Assembly (NCBI RefSeq): GCF_022347565.1
Contig: NZ_JAKRGH010000002.1
Span: 248,001 to 312,000, forward strand
Direction: 5' to 3'
DNA from: Vibrio sp. Of7-15
Lineage (GTDB): Bacteria; Pseudomonadota; Gammaproteobacteria; Enterobacterales; Vibrionaceae
Length of the DNA stretch: 64,000 nt
The position numbers and the translations under genes are program-made. Position 1 is the stretch's first letter. Each line of letters starts with the position of its first letter. Positions 1-8,821 of this stretch are shown piece after piece. Below the pieces are notes generated by a model that did no database searches, was not told the DNA's origin, and saw only the letters and a list, made by a program, of their open reading frames with translations.

Positions 1-821
1 TCATCACGTTTGTTACACAGGTTCTTGAAAGAAGCCATGTAGCCAACTGGGGCATCTAGCCATACGTAGAAGAACTTGTCTTTCTCGCCTGGGATTTCAA
101 AACCGAAATAAGGTGCATCACGTGAGATGTCCCACTGTTGTAGGCCAGATTCAAACCACTCTTGCATTTTGTTTGCGGTTTCAGCTTGTAGAGAGCCAGA
201 GCGAGTCCACTCTTGCAGCATGCTTTCAAACTGAGGCAGATCGAAGAAGAAGTGCTCAGAATCTTTCATTACAGGTGTTGCGCCAGAAACTGCTGATTTA
301 GGGTCAATCAGTTCTGTTGGGCTGTACGTTTCACCACAGCTGTCACAGTTGTCACCGTACTGGTCTTCTGACTTACATTTAGGACATGTACCTTTTACGA
401 AGCGATCCGGTAGGAACATTTCTTTCTCAGGGTCGAACAGCTGAGAGATAGTACGGCTAGAAATGAAACCGTTCTTCTTAAGTTCTAGATAAATGTGTGA
501 AGCCAGCTCACGGTTCTCTTCTGAGTGTGTGCTGTGGTAGTTATCAAAGCTAATATCGAAGCCAGCAAAATCTTTTTGGTGTTCTTCGCTAACGGCTGCA
601 ATCATCTCTTCTGGTGTAATACCCATCTGTTGAGCTTTAAGCATGATTGGTGTGCCGTGAGCATCGTCAGCACAGATGAAGTTTACAGTGTTACCACGTA
701 GGCGTTGGTAACGAACCCAGATGTCAGCTTGAATGTGCTCAAGCATGTGGCCTAGGTGAATCGAACCGTTAGCGTACGGAAGGGCACAAGTTACCAGCAG
801 TTTCCTTGGGTCATTTGCCAT
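1..821 (-). CDS. metG: Methionyl-tRNA synthetase, N-terminal part (cut by window edge)
   Basis: Charges tRNA-Met with methionine in the cytoplasm. About 273 codons of the N-terminal catalytic half are present; the rest lies beyond base 1. Seen: the class I signature as HLGH within [15 protein letters not shown] near the N-terminus, and the zinc-knuckle cysteines CPKC and CDSC in the insertion domain. The start is placed at the ATG ending at 821 ([11 protein letters not shown]), which fits the family; an in-frame ATG six codons upstream (ending at 839, MSEIKN) is the alternative, and neither has a clear Shine-Dalgarno sequence. It is divergent from apbC with about 150 bp between them. Identity is certain; only the start is open. 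Confidence 0.97.
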   Translation of the reverse strand, partial: MANDPRKLLVTCALPYANGSIHLGHMLEHIQADIWVRYQRLRGNTVNFICADDAHGTPIMLKAQQMGITPEEMIAAVSEEHQKDFAGFDISFDNYHSTHSEENRELASHIYLELKKNGFISSRTISQLFDPEKEMFLPDRFVKGTCPKCKSEDQYGDNCDSCGETYSPTELIDPKSAVSGATPVMKDSEHFFFDLPQFESMLQEWTRSGSLQAETANKMQEWFESGLQQWDISRDAPYFGFEIPGEKDKFFYVWLDAPVGYMASFKNLCNKRD

Positions 822-968
822 ATTTTTAATTTCGCTCATGTAATGATGGGTAAAAATTTAGTCATAAATAGTACCTGATACAACGCCCTATGCCTAGCTG
901 ATAAGAGGCTACATTATGGTAGGATGGTAAGAAAATAATCAGAACAACAAAAAGGAATAGAATTCATA

Positions 969-2039
969 ATGAGATTTGAATCAGTGAGTGATATTACTCA
1001 ATGGCTAAATGGTTTTGAACACCCTTGGCTACCTGAAGCATGGGCTGAGGTAAAAGGTGTTGTTAATGTGAAAGCAACTGGTGAAATTCATATTCAAATT
1101 CCTTTTGCTGCGGCATCTTTACTTGAACAGTTAACCCAATGGGTAGAGCTACAGCAACAAAACGGTATGGCTAAAAATGTGAGTTTTACGTTCAGTTGCC
1201 GTGTGGCCACATTAAAGGCAGGTGAGAAAACTCAGTTAAAAGGGGTGAAAAATATCATTGCAGTGAGCTCTGCAAAAGGTGGAGTCGGTAAATCCACAAC
1301 GTCGGTGAACTTAGCTTTGGCGTTAAAAGCACAAGGTGCAAAAGTGGGGATGCTGGATGCAGATATTTATGGTCCATCGGTGCCGATGATGTTGGGCGCT
1401 ATGGATGAATCCCCGGCGTCTCGCGATGGTAAGTTGATGGAGCCCGTTGAAGCACACGGTATTTATACAAACTCCATTGGTTATTTAGTGGACGCTCAGG
1501 ATGCCACTATCTGGCGTGGCCCTATGGCGTCAAAAGCACTTGCTCAGTTGATGAATGAAACCCGTTGGCCTGATTTGGATTATTTAGTCATTGATATGCC
1601 TCCGGGCACTGGCGATATTCAACTGACCTTAGCTCAACAAATACCTGTTACCGGGGTAGTTGTGGTTACAACGCCGCAAGACTTAGCACTCGCTGATGCT
1701 ATCAAAGGCGTCAATATGTTCGCGAAAGTAGAAGTTCCTGTTGCTGGTGTTATCGAAAATATGAGTTTCCATACTTGCTCTAATTGTGGCCATCATGAAG
1801 CTATTTTTGGTTCAGGCGGAGCAGAAGAAATGGCGAAAGAGTATGGGGTTCCACTGCTTGCTCAGTTACCTCTTCATATTAATATTCGCGCTGATATTGA
1901 TAATGGCACACCGACAGTGGTTGCTCGCCCAAATGAAGAACAGGCCAAAGCGTATCTTTCCTTAGCTGGCAATGTTGCTAGCCGACTTTATTGGCAAGGG
2001 GACGTCATGCCAGATCAAATTATGTTTACCGCTTTGTAA
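969..2039 (+). CDS. apbC: Iron-sulfur cluster carrier ATPase ApbC/Mrp
   Basis: A soluble P-loop ATPase of the Mrp/NBP35 family that binds and hands over Fe-S clusters to apoproteins. The 356-residue protein has a short N-terminal helical region, a deviant Walker A (AKGGVGKST, about residues 102-110), the PPGTGD motif near 211-216, and the cluster-binding pair C270-x2-C273. Length is typical. It is preceded by a purine-rich stretch (aaaaaggaatag) that serves as ribosome binding site. It stands alone between metG (divergent) and udk. The pairing of apbC with metG is common in gammaproteobacteria. Confidence 0.95.
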   Translation: MRFESVSDITQWLNGFEHPWLPEAWAEVKGVVNVKATGEIHIQIPFAAASLLEQLTQWVELQQQNGMAKNVSFTFSCRVATLKAGEKTQLKGVKNIIAVSSAKGGVGKSTTSVNLALALKAQGAKVGMLDADIYGPSVPMMLGAMDESPASRDGKLMEPVEAHGIYTNSIGYLVDAQDATIWRGPMASKALAQLMNETRWPDLDYLVIDMPPGTGDIQLTLAQQIPVTGVVVVTTPQDLALADAIKGVNMFAKVEVPVAGVIENMSFHTCSNCGHHEAIFGSGGAEEMAKEYGVPLLAQLPLHINIRADIDNGTPTVVARPNEEQAKAYLSLAGNVASRLYWQGDVMPDQIMFTAL

Positions 2040-2194
2040 TCAGCTAAGATTTGTTTAACGGCGTTATATTTTGAGTAGATAGTAGTCAAATGAATTAGAT
2101 GTTTTATTTTTTCTGGCATCTAATCCATTAACTACCTATAATCAGGCGGTTTATTTTATGCTTCTCGCCCCCGTTGTTTTAGGTACTTTTTAAT

Positions 2195-2839
2195 ATGTCA
2201 GAGAACTCTCACAAATGCGTCATCGTTGGTATCGCAGGCGCATCTGCATCAGGTAAAAGCTTAATCGCTACCACTATCTATAACGAATTACGAGAAAAAG
2301 TGGGTGATCACCAAATCGGTGTGATCACTGAAGATTGCTATTACCGCGATCAAAGTAACCTGACCATGGAAGAAAGGGTTAAAACAAATTATGATCATCC
2401 AAATGCATTAGATCATGATTTATTGTGTGAACATTTAGAGCAATTAATTGAAGGTAATGCGGTGGAAGTGCCGAATTACAGTTACTCAGAGCATACTCGT
2501 ACCGATGAAACAAGTACGATGACACCTAAGAAGGTGATCATTCTTGAAGGTATTTTGCTGCTTACGGATCCACGTTTACGCAAGTTAATGCACGCAAGCG
2601 TATTCATGGACACACCTTTAGATATCTGTTTGCTTCGCCGTGTTAGCCGTGATGTTCAAGAGCGTGGCCGTACGATGGAATCGGTATTGTCTCAATACCA
2701 AAAAACAGTTCGTCCAATGTTCATGCAGTTCATTGAGCCTTCTAAGCAATATGCTGACATTATCGTTCCTCGTGGCGGCAAAAACCGCATTGCGATTGAT
2801 GTGTTAAAAGCACATATTGCCAAATTGCTCAGAGCATAA
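2195..2839 (+). CDS. udk: Uridine kinase
   Basis: Phosphorylates uridine and cytidine to UMP and CMP in the pyrimidine salvage pathway. The 214-residue protein is the usual length and has the Walker A GASASGKS at residues 15-22, the ITEDCYY segment near 44-50 that contributes the catalytic Asp, and the RRVSRD lid motif near 148-153. It is followed by a good intrinsic terminator before dcd, so the two pyrimidine genes, although neighbours, are probably separate or only partly co-transcribed. Confidence 0.96.
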   Translation: MSENSHKCVIVGIAGASASGKSLIATTIYNELREKVGDHQIGVITEDCYYRDQSNLTMEERVKTNYDHPNALDHDLLCEHLEQLIEGNAVEVPNYSYSEHTRTDETSTMTPKKVIILEGILLLTDPRLRKLMHASVFMDTPLDICLLRRVSRDVQERGRTMESVLSQYQKTVRPMFMQFIEPSKQYADIIVPRGGKNRIAIDVLKAHIAKLLRA

Positions 2840-2850
2840 TGTGATTTTTA

Positions 2851-2880
2851 AGGGCTGACTCATAATGTCAGCCTTTTTTA
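2851..2880 (+). terminator. Intrinsic terminator after udk
   Basis: Inverted repeat ggctgac / gtcagcc (2853-2859 and 2867-2873) followed by a run of seven T residues. It lies 12 bp after the udk stop codon and ends 30 bp before the dcd start. Confidence 0.8.
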
Positions 2881-2909
2881 TATTTGTTTAATTTTGGAGA
2901 GTATCCGCA

Positions 2910-3491
2910 GTGAGACTGTGTGACAAGGATATAAAGACCTATTTAAATGAAGGCAAAATTGCCATTGAGCCTAGCCCTTCAGAAGAGGCAATTAGTGGCT
3001 TGACTGTTGATGTAAGTCTAGGAAATAAATTCCGAGTGTTTAACGACCACGGTGCACCTTATATTGATTTATCAGGACCAAAAGAAGAAGTCGCCGACCA
3101 ACTTGAAAAAGTAATGAGTGAAGAGATTGCGGTGGAGGACGACCAAGCGTTTTTCTTGCACCCAGGCCAATTAGCGCTTGCTGTGACGCATGAATCTGTG
3201 ACTTTACCAGCTAATATTGTGGGTTGGTTAGACGGACGCTCTTCTCTTGCAAGATTGGGTTTGATGGTACACGTAACGGCTCACCGTATTGATCCAGGTT
3301 GGTCTGGCCGAATCGTGTTAGAGTTTTATAACAGTGGTCGTTTGCCGTTAGCCTTGCGCCCTAAAATGCCAATAGGCGCATTAAGTTTTGAAGTGCTGTC
3401 TGATTTTGCAGAAAAACCGTATAACAAACGTGATAACGCAAAATATAAAAATCAGCAGGGTGCTGTTGCTAGCCGAATTGATAAAGATTAA
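2910..3491 (+). CDS. dcd: dCTP deaminase
   Basis: Deaminates dCTP to dUTP, the main route to dTTP precursors in enteric-type bacteria. The protein is 193 residues, like the Escherichia coli homotrimer subunit. The substrate-binding motif R110-SSLARLG and the catalytic glutamate E138 in VLEFYN are present. Translation begins at GTG (2910) behind ttggagag. The gene is followed by a strong hairpin terminator at about 3510-3540. Confidence 0.96.
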   Translation: MRLCDKDIKTYLNEGKIAIEPSPSEEAISGLTVDVSLGNKFRVFNDHGAPYIDLSGPKEEVADQLEKVMSEEIAVEDDQAFFLHPGQLALAVTHESVTLPANIVGWLDGRSSLARLGLMVHVTAHRIDPGWSGRIVLEFYNSGRLPLALRPKMPIGALSFEVLSDFAEKPYNKRDNAKYKNQQGAVASRIDKD

Positions 3492-3509
3492 ATTGTTATC
3501 ATGACTGAT

Positions 3510-3540
3510 AAAGAGTGGTACTCACCACTCTTTTTATTTT
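3510..3540 (+). terminator. Intrinsic terminator after dcd
   Basis: Perfect 10-bp stem aaagagtggt / accactcttt with a 4-base loop (actc), followed by a T-rich tract. It isolates dcd from asmA. Confidence 0.85.
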
Positions 3541-3604
3541 TCCATTACACTTGTTATTACCCTTCCGGTGTCTACCTTCTTATCAGGATGAGGGAACGAA
3601 GACG

Positions 3605-5737
3605 ATGAAAAAAATTGCACTGTTCTTATTTATACCTATTTTTGCCGTTATTATTGCTGTTTTAGCGTTAATTTTATTCGTGAATCCAAATCAATTTAAA
3701 CCTGTTATTGTTGAGCAAGTTCAAAAACAGACCGGTCTTGAATTGGTTATTAGCGGTGATATTCATTGGAATTTATTTCCTAGCATTGGTTTCAGTTTAG
3801 GAAAAATTGAGCTGCGTAATCCAAGTGGCTTCGATGAAAAAAACTTAGTGCAGTTTGATAAAGCTGAACTTGATGTTAGCGTTCGACCACTGTTAAACAA
3901 CACACTAGAAATTGGCCAAATTACCTTAGATGGTGCTCGTGTATATATTCAAACCCTTGCGGATGGCACATCTAATCTAGATAGCCTAACAAAAGCGGCG
4001 GCTAAGTCAGAACCTACTCCTGCGGAAAAAGATCAAGTGGCGAATCCTGAAGATGCGTCACCATCTGTTGAAACAGAGCAAAAAACAGCGGCACAATGGC
4101 AAATTACCCTAGCTGGTATTGAAGTTATCAATGCGAGTGCTGTGATTAAGGATGCGACAACAGCATCGTACACCGAATTGTCTCAGCTGAACTTTCACTT
4201 AGATAAATTTGCCCCTGGTGAGTGGAGTCAGATCTCGTTTGATTTAGCCGGAAAAACGGCAGAGCAGAATTTTACTGCAAAGGGTGAGACGGCGCTTAAT
4301 ATCGCTAAAACCTTAGACAATGTCATTGTTAAAAATCTTGCTTTAGCAGCAACGTATGCTGATAAAAGTAATACTATTAAAACGGCGAATATCTCTTTAG
4401 ATCAATTTGAGCTTGGTGAGTGGGCCAATATTAATTTTGATGTTACTGGTAATAATGCGGAGATGTCCTTTGATGCTAAAGGCGCTACGCAATTACGAGT
4501 AGAAAAGAATTTAAATTTAGCTGAAGTTAAAGGGTTAACACTGGCGAGTAATTTAGTCGGTGATGTGCTTCCGAAAGGAAAAATGGCGATTAAAGCCGCC
4601 GCCGATGCAAATTATAATATGCCAGCAAGCACAGCCACACTTGAAAGTTTAAAGTTGGAATTGGATAGTATTGTTCTTGATGGTAATGCTTCTGCTGAGT
4701 TACTTGAAATACCTAAAATCCGTTTTAAGTTTCATAGTCCTAATATTGATTTGGATGAGTTTCTTGGTTTAGCAAATACACCTAAAGTAGCGGGCTCAGT
4801 TCCTAGTTCTGAAGAGGAAGGTTCTCAAACATCGCCTAAGCCTCAACCTTCAGAGCAAGAGCCTGATTTATCTGCTCTAAAAACACTGGATTTAGCTGGT
4901 ACATTTACGATTGATAAATTTAAGGCGAGTAATGCCCGCTTATCTAGTGTGGTGACGGATCTTTCTGTTAATCGGGGTGTTATTAAGCTGAAGAAGTTTT
5001 CTTCTAAATTGTATGAAGGATCTATTTTAGCGACGGCAACCATTGATGCCCGTAAATCTGTTGCGACGTATAGCGTAAAGAAAAACATTAAAGGTGTGCA
5101 AGTACAGCCACTACTTGAAGATGTCATGGGCGATGGTATTGTGGCTGGGCAGGGTAATATAGATGTTAATGTATCAGGTAAAGGGTTAGCGCAAACGACA
5201 CTGAAAAAGAACTTAAAGGGACAAGTAAACATTAATTTTGCCGATGGTGCTGTATATGGCATCAACTTACCGCAATTGATCCGTGAGAACTACGCAAAGT
5301 TCACGGGGAAGAAAAGTGAAGAAACGGCTCAGGAGCAAAAAACAGATTTTAGCGCACTGACTGCAACGTTAAACTTAGCGGGTGGTGTAATGAAAACAAA
5401 TAACCTGAGTGTAGCGTCTCCTTTGCTTCGAATTCACGGAGAAGGGCAAGCAAATTACATTAAGGAAGATGCTGATTTCTTAATCAGAACATCCATTGTA
5501 GGGTCACTAAAAGGCCAGGGTGGCAAAGATATTGATGATCTTAAAGATGTGACGATCCCGGTTAGAGTGAGTGGTCTTTGGGCTAAACCGAAATTTAAAC
5601 TTGAGTTTGACGATGTATTGAAAGCGAAAGCGAAAAAAGAAGCTGAACGTGGTTTAAATAAGTTATTGGGTGATAAGCTGGACGATAGCCAAAAAGGTGA
5701 AATAGCAGATAAATTGCTGAAGGGGTTATTTAATTAA
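3605..5737 (+). CDS. asmA: AsmA family envelope protein
   Basis: AsmA-family proteins are anchored in the inner membrane and project a long beta-rich body into the periplasm; they are linked to phospholipid and outer membrane homeostasis. The 710-residue product starts with one membrane helix (about residues 4-25, after MKK), then the AsmA N-terminal domain with the typical NPNQFKP segment, an acidic/proline-rich linker (about 133-165), repeated beta segments, a second linker near 400-420, and the conserved C-terminal AsmA_2 region from about 430. The chosen ATG follows ggaacgaag. It is longer than the 617-residue E. coli protein, partly because of an internal 66-residue repeat (see findings). 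Confidence 0.92.
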   Translation: MKKIALFLFIPIFAVIIAVLALILFVNPNQFKPVIVEQVQKQTGLELVISGDIHWNLFPSIGFSLGKIELRNPSGFDEKNLVQFDKAELDVSVRPLLNNTLEIGQITLDGARVYIQTLADGTSNLDSLTKAAAKSEPTPAEKDQVANPEDASPSVETEQKTAAQWQITLAGIEVINASAVIKDATTASYTELSQLNFHLDKFAPGEWSQISFDLAGKTAEQNFTAKGETALNIAKTLDNVIVKNLALAATYADKSNTIKTANISLDQFELGEWANINFDVTGNNAEMSFDAKGATQLRVEKNLNLAEVKGLTLASNLVGDVLPKGKMAIKAAADANYNMPASTATLESLKLELDSIVLDGNASAELLEIPKIRFKFHSPNIDLDEFLGLANTPKVAGSVPSSEEEGSQTSPKPQPSEQEPDLSALKTLDLAGTFTIDKFKASNARLSSVVTDLSVNRGVIKLKKFSSKLYEGSILATATIDARKSVATYSVKKNIKGVQVQPLLEDVMGDGIVAGQGNIDVNVSGKGLAQTTLKKNLKGQVNINFADGAVYGINLPQLIRENYAKFTGKKSEETAQEQKTDFSALTATLNLAGGVMKTNNLSVASPLLRIHGEGQANYIKEDADFLIRTSIVGSLKGQGGKDIDDLKDVTIPVRVSGLWAKPKFKLEFDDVLKAKAKKEAERGLNKLLGDKLDDSQKGEIADKLLKGLFN

Positions 5738-5754
5738 ATTTTCTTGCCTTTCTT

Positions 5755-5796
5755 AGTGAAAAGCCCCGCCTAAATCTAGGGTGGGGCTTTTTATTT
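5755..5796. terminator. Bidirectional terminator between asmA and the CBS-domain gene
   Basis: GC-rich hairpin with arms aagcccc and ggggctt, flanked by A residues on the left and T residues on the right, located between two convergent genes; it can serve both. Confidence 0.8.
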
Positions 5797-5799
5797 GGG

Positions 5800-6246
5800 T
5801 TAGTTTAGTTTCTTCTTATTACTTTTTTGATGCTCTAAGGTATCTTTAAAAGCTTGTAGTAAATCCACGGCAGACAACATACCAACTAAATCACCAGCTT
5901 TATCGAGGACAGGAGCTGCACCAATATTATTATCTAGAATGGTGCCGACTGCCTTAGTCAGTGTATCGTAAGTATGTACATTAATGATCTCTCTTACCAT
6001 TAAGTCACTCACAGTGAGGTTATCAGTGATTCGGTATTCATGTTCAATATCTGGTGACTCATCTGCCCAATTCGGTCTTCTTAATTCCCGATCACTAATG
6101 AAGCCAATCATTTCGTTTTCACTGTTTATGACGGGTAAATGGCGAATAGTTTCATCGCGCATCAAGAAGTAGGCTTCACGTGCTCCTGCATTTTCATCAA
6201 TGGTGATTACTTTGCGAGTCATATATTCAGATACTTTGGTTGGCAT
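5800..6246 (-). CDS. CBS-domain protein
   Basis: A 148-residue protein made almost entirely of a CBS pair: the first repeat spans about residues 5-60 (YMTRKVITIDENA...HLPVINSENEMIGFISDREL), the second about 78-138 (DLMVREIINVHTYDTL...GAAPVLDKAGDLVGMLSAVDLLQ). CBS pairs bind adenine nucleotides and usually regulate an attached or partner enzyme; here no effector domain is fused, so the target is unknown. The C-terminus is a short lysine-rich tail. It is convergent with asmA and divergent from the YdjM-like gene. Ribosome binding site tcctctgg complement (ccagaggaaatc) precedes the ATG. Confidence 0.85.
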   Translation of the reverse strand: MPTKVSEYMTRKVITIDENAGAREAYFLMRDETIRHLPVINSENEMIGFISDRELRRPNWADESPDIEHEYRITDNLTVSDLMVREIINVHTYDTLTKAVGTILDNNIGAAPVLDKAGDLVGMLSAVDLLQAFKDTLEHQKSNKKKLN

Positions 6247-6383
6247 AAATATGATTTCCTCTGGAGTGAATTACTTTAACCCTACTAAATTTATGAAAAT
6301 AGAGATGCGACAAATTGCACGTTTTTACAGTTGGTGAAGTTTCTTCCTTATCGCTATCATAAGGCTGCATTTATGGAGGGATT

Positions 6384-7412
6384 ATGGATTCGATAACACA
6401 AGCTGTATTAGGGGCCACTGTTGCAGGTGCTGTGGCAGGAAAAAAGTGCTCACCTAAAGTGTTAGCTGCTGGGGCTTTATTAGGTACAGTACCAGATTTA
6501 GACGTATTGATTAGCTATGGTGATCCGGTTTCAGATGTTGTAAAACACCGGGGTTTTAGCCATTCAATTTTTGTATTACTGCCTTTTTCATTGCTTTTAG
6601 CTTATGCATGGCAGCTTTGGCAGAAAACGGATTGGCCATTTTTGCAATTATGGGCTCTGGTGGCTCTCGCGCTTATTACTCATCCATTACTCGACTCTTT
6701 AACAGCCTATGGAACTCAGCTTTTTTGGCCTCTGCCGGTTGAAAATGTTGCCGTTTCAAGTTTGTTCATTATTGATCCACTCTATACATTACCGATGTTG
6801 GTGTTGGTTCTTTGTTCTTTAATGTGGCGTGATAAAGCCAGTAAATTGTGTCGAATCGGGCTATTGGTTTCAAGCGGCTATATTATTTGGTCTGTGGGAG
6901 CACTACACAGTATTGAAAGTCGTATTGAGCAGCAGTTGGTAGGAACAAAACTGGAAGGAAGCCCTATTTTTATTACTCCAACGCCCGTTAATACTATTTT
7001 GTGGCGTGTAGTGGTGTTAGATGGAGAACAATATTGGGAAGGCTTAACTTCCTTATTAGACAAAGATACAAATATTGATTTATTGGCAATGCCAAGAGGG
7101 AGTTGGTTAGGTAAAAAAGACATGGAAAGCTACCAGCAGCTACAGCATTTTACGCAGGGGTTTATGCGATATGATGTGGAAAATAATAAACTAAAAGTAA
7201 CGGATTTACGTTTAGGTATGGCTGGGTATCATCCATTTGCCTTTTATCTCGCTGAGCAGAATGAATCTGAGCAATGGCAAGCGATCATGCCAGAACGAGT
7301 AGATTCTAAAACGGTTGAGATTAAGCATGTACCAGCTTGGTGGCTAAGGGTATTAGGCAATCAAGATATTAATGCCGAGTTATGTCATGTGAATGAGTGT
7401 CCAAAATCATAA
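6384..7412 (+). CDS. YdjM-like (DUF457) inner membrane metal-dependent hydrolase family protein
   Basis: A 342-residue integral membrane protein of the YdjM/DUF457 family. The N-terminal MDSITQAVLGA, the D38-x-D40 pair in VPDLDVLI and the H55-RGFSHS motif are the family signatures and are the presumed metal ligands. About four to five hydrophobic helices follow up to residue 180; the C-terminal third is soluble and not recognisable. Enzymatic activity is inferred from the family only. In E. coli ydjM belongs to the LexA regulon, but I see no SOS box upstream here. The gene ends 2 bp from the convergent priC stop. Confidence 0.85.
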   Translation: MDSITQAVLGATVAGAVAGKKCSPKVLAAGALLGTVPDLDVLISYGDPVSDVVKHRGFSHSIFVLLPFSLLLAYAWQLWQKTDWPFLQLWALVALALITHPLLDSLTAYGTQLFWPLPVENVAVSSLFIIDPLYTLPMLVLVLCSLMWRDKASKLCRIGLLVSSGYIIWSVGALHSIESRIEQQLVGTKLEGSPIFITPTPVNTILWRVVVLDGEQYWEGLTSLLDKDTNIDLLAMPRGSWLGKKDMESYQQLQHFTQGFMRYDVENNKLKVTDLRLGMAGYHPFAFYLAEQNESEQWQAIMPERVDSKTVEIKHVPAWWLRVLGNQDINAELCHVNECPKS

Positions 7413-7414
7413 AT

Positions 7415-7966
7415 TTAATCATTTTGTTCACGGTAAGTAATTCGTTGTTCTAGCTTTATCATGGCAGCTCGGCATCGTACTAAGCGTTGCTCAGTTGCCA
7501 GTAATTCTTTTTGTCGTTTCTGTTGCTCAGTATAGGAAGCACAAGATGCCACTTGCTTTTCTTTTTCTCGCACCATCTGATCTAATCGGCGTTCCCACTC
7601 TTGGTGCTGAGCTAAATCTTGGTACAGATCACTGATCGGCTTTTTGTAGTGGCTAGAGTGTTTGGGTTCTGCTCGTCGGATAGCCTGAGTTTTCAGCTCT
7701 CTTTGAATCGCTTCAATTTGGGCAACGAGTTTCTCGCTTAAATGCTGCGCTCGCTCGGAGTTTAAAATGCCAGCTTGTTGTTCATTGATCATTGATTTAA
7801 GCATGGCTTGGGTCTCGTTTACACAAGGAACCAGTAATCGGCTGCGACAAGCGAATAAGCGAACATCAAATAAAAAGTGCGTTTGCTCACCTCGGCGGCG
7901 ATCGACCTCTGCTGCCGAGTGAGCAAGTTGCTCTAATATAGGTGATAAGCGGGTTAAATCCACCAT
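7415..7966 (-). CDS. priC: Primosomal replication protein PriC
   Basis: PriC helps reload the DnaB helicase at stalled replication forks with gaps. The 183-residue all-helical, highly charged protein matches the family in the segments FDVRLFACRSRLL near residue 30 and HQEWERRLDQMVREKE near 117-132, with a C-terminal heptad-rich region. Its start lies just upstream of the neighbouring TSUP permease stop region on the same strand, so the permease and priC may be co-transcribed (gap 37 bp). Identification rests on similarity of these blocks to E. coli PriC as I recall it. Confidence 0.85.
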   Translation of the reverse strand: MVDLTRLSPILEQLAHSAAEVDRRRGEQTHFLFDVRLFACRSRLLVPCVNETQAMLKSMINEQQAGILNSERAQHLSEKLVAQIEAIQRELKTQAIRRAEPKHSSHYKKPISDLYQDLAQHQEWERRLDQMVREKEKQVASCASYTEQQKRQKELLATEQRLVRCRAAMIKLEQRITYREQND

Positions 7967-8003
7967 ACTGGTTACCTTATTTTGATAGGCGAGAGGTAAT
8001 GAA

Positions 8004-8777
8004 TTACATAAACCATGCTTCGTAAGCCAGTTTAATCGCTAATACACTGACGACTGTGATGAATACTGGGCGAATAAATTTTGCGCCAAAACGGATCGCT
8101 GAGTGTGCGCCAATAAAAGCGCCAGCCATTAAGCATACCCCCATGGTTAATCCCAGAACCCAATCAATATGGCCAAGTATGGCGAAAGTAACTAAAGAGG
8201 TAAAGTTACTGGTGAAATTCATGGCTTTAGCAAGGCCAGACGCGAGTAATATATTCAGTCGATACAAAGCCATACTGCTGACTGTCCAAAAAGCGCCAGT
8301 TCCAGGGCCAGCAACGCCATCATAAAGACCTAAGCTAATACCTTGCAGCCACTGGCAGCGCTTGAGCTTTGGGCACTTTTTTGGAAGTTGATGATTTTCA
8401 GACTTTGGATGTGGGTGCCAAATTGTATAAGCAGCCACGGCCAGAATAATGAGTGGGAGTGCTTTTTCCAGCAGCTCTGTACTAATTAAGTCGACAATAA
8501 GTGTACCTGTTATTGCACCAATTAAAGTCGCAATAAAAGAAGCTCGCCAAAATTTGGGATTAAATAATGATTTTCGGTAATACGTGAATGCCGCGGTTGA
8601 AGACGCAAATGTTGCGGCCAGTTTATTTGTACCCAGTGCAATATGTGGTGGTAACCCCAAAGACAATAAAGCAGGTACGGTAAGCATACCGCCGCCACCT
8701 GCGACAGCATCAATAAAGCCAGCGATAAAAGCCACAAAGCCAAGTGCAATAAGCATACTTGGTTCAATAAATTCCAT
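8004..8777 (-). CDS. TSUP (TauE/SafE/YfcA) family permease
   Basis: A 257-residue integral membrane protein with about eight predicted helices and the TSUP-typical N-terminal FIAGFIDAVAGGGGMLTVPALL motif and its C-terminal mirror GLYDGVAGPGTGAFW. The family exports or imports sulfite, sulfoacetate, organosulfur compounds or carboxylates; the substrate cannot be told here. Closest by eye to the YfcA branch. It precedes priC on the same strand and follows dinG, whose stop is 45 bp upstream of this gene's promoter region on the opposite side of the shared spacer. Confidence 0.85.
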   Translation of the reverse strand: MEFIEPSMLIALGFVAFIAGFIDAVAGGGGMLTVPALLSLGLPPHIALGTNKLAATFASSTAAFTYYRKSLFNPKFWRASFIATLIGAITGTLIVDLISTELLEKALPLIILAVAAYTIWHPHPKSENHQLPKKCPKLKRCQWLQGISLGLYDGVAGPGTGAFWTVSSMALYRLNILLASGLAKAMNFTSNFTSLVTFAILGHIDWVLGLTMGVCLMAGAFIGAHSAIRFGAKFIRPVFITVVSVLAIKLAYEAWFM

Positions 8778-8821
8778 AGATCAGTTCGTTTCTTATTTTA
8801 ATTAATATTGATGAGTAGATT

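Noticed and set aside
2094-2124. Inverted repeat attagatg / catctaat between apbC and udk
   Set aside because: No T run and a 16-base loop; too weak to be called a terminator and no known regulator site fits.
4843-5265. A 140-codon frame antisense to asmA
   Set aside because: It is a shadow of asmA without recognisable domain or ribosome binding site.
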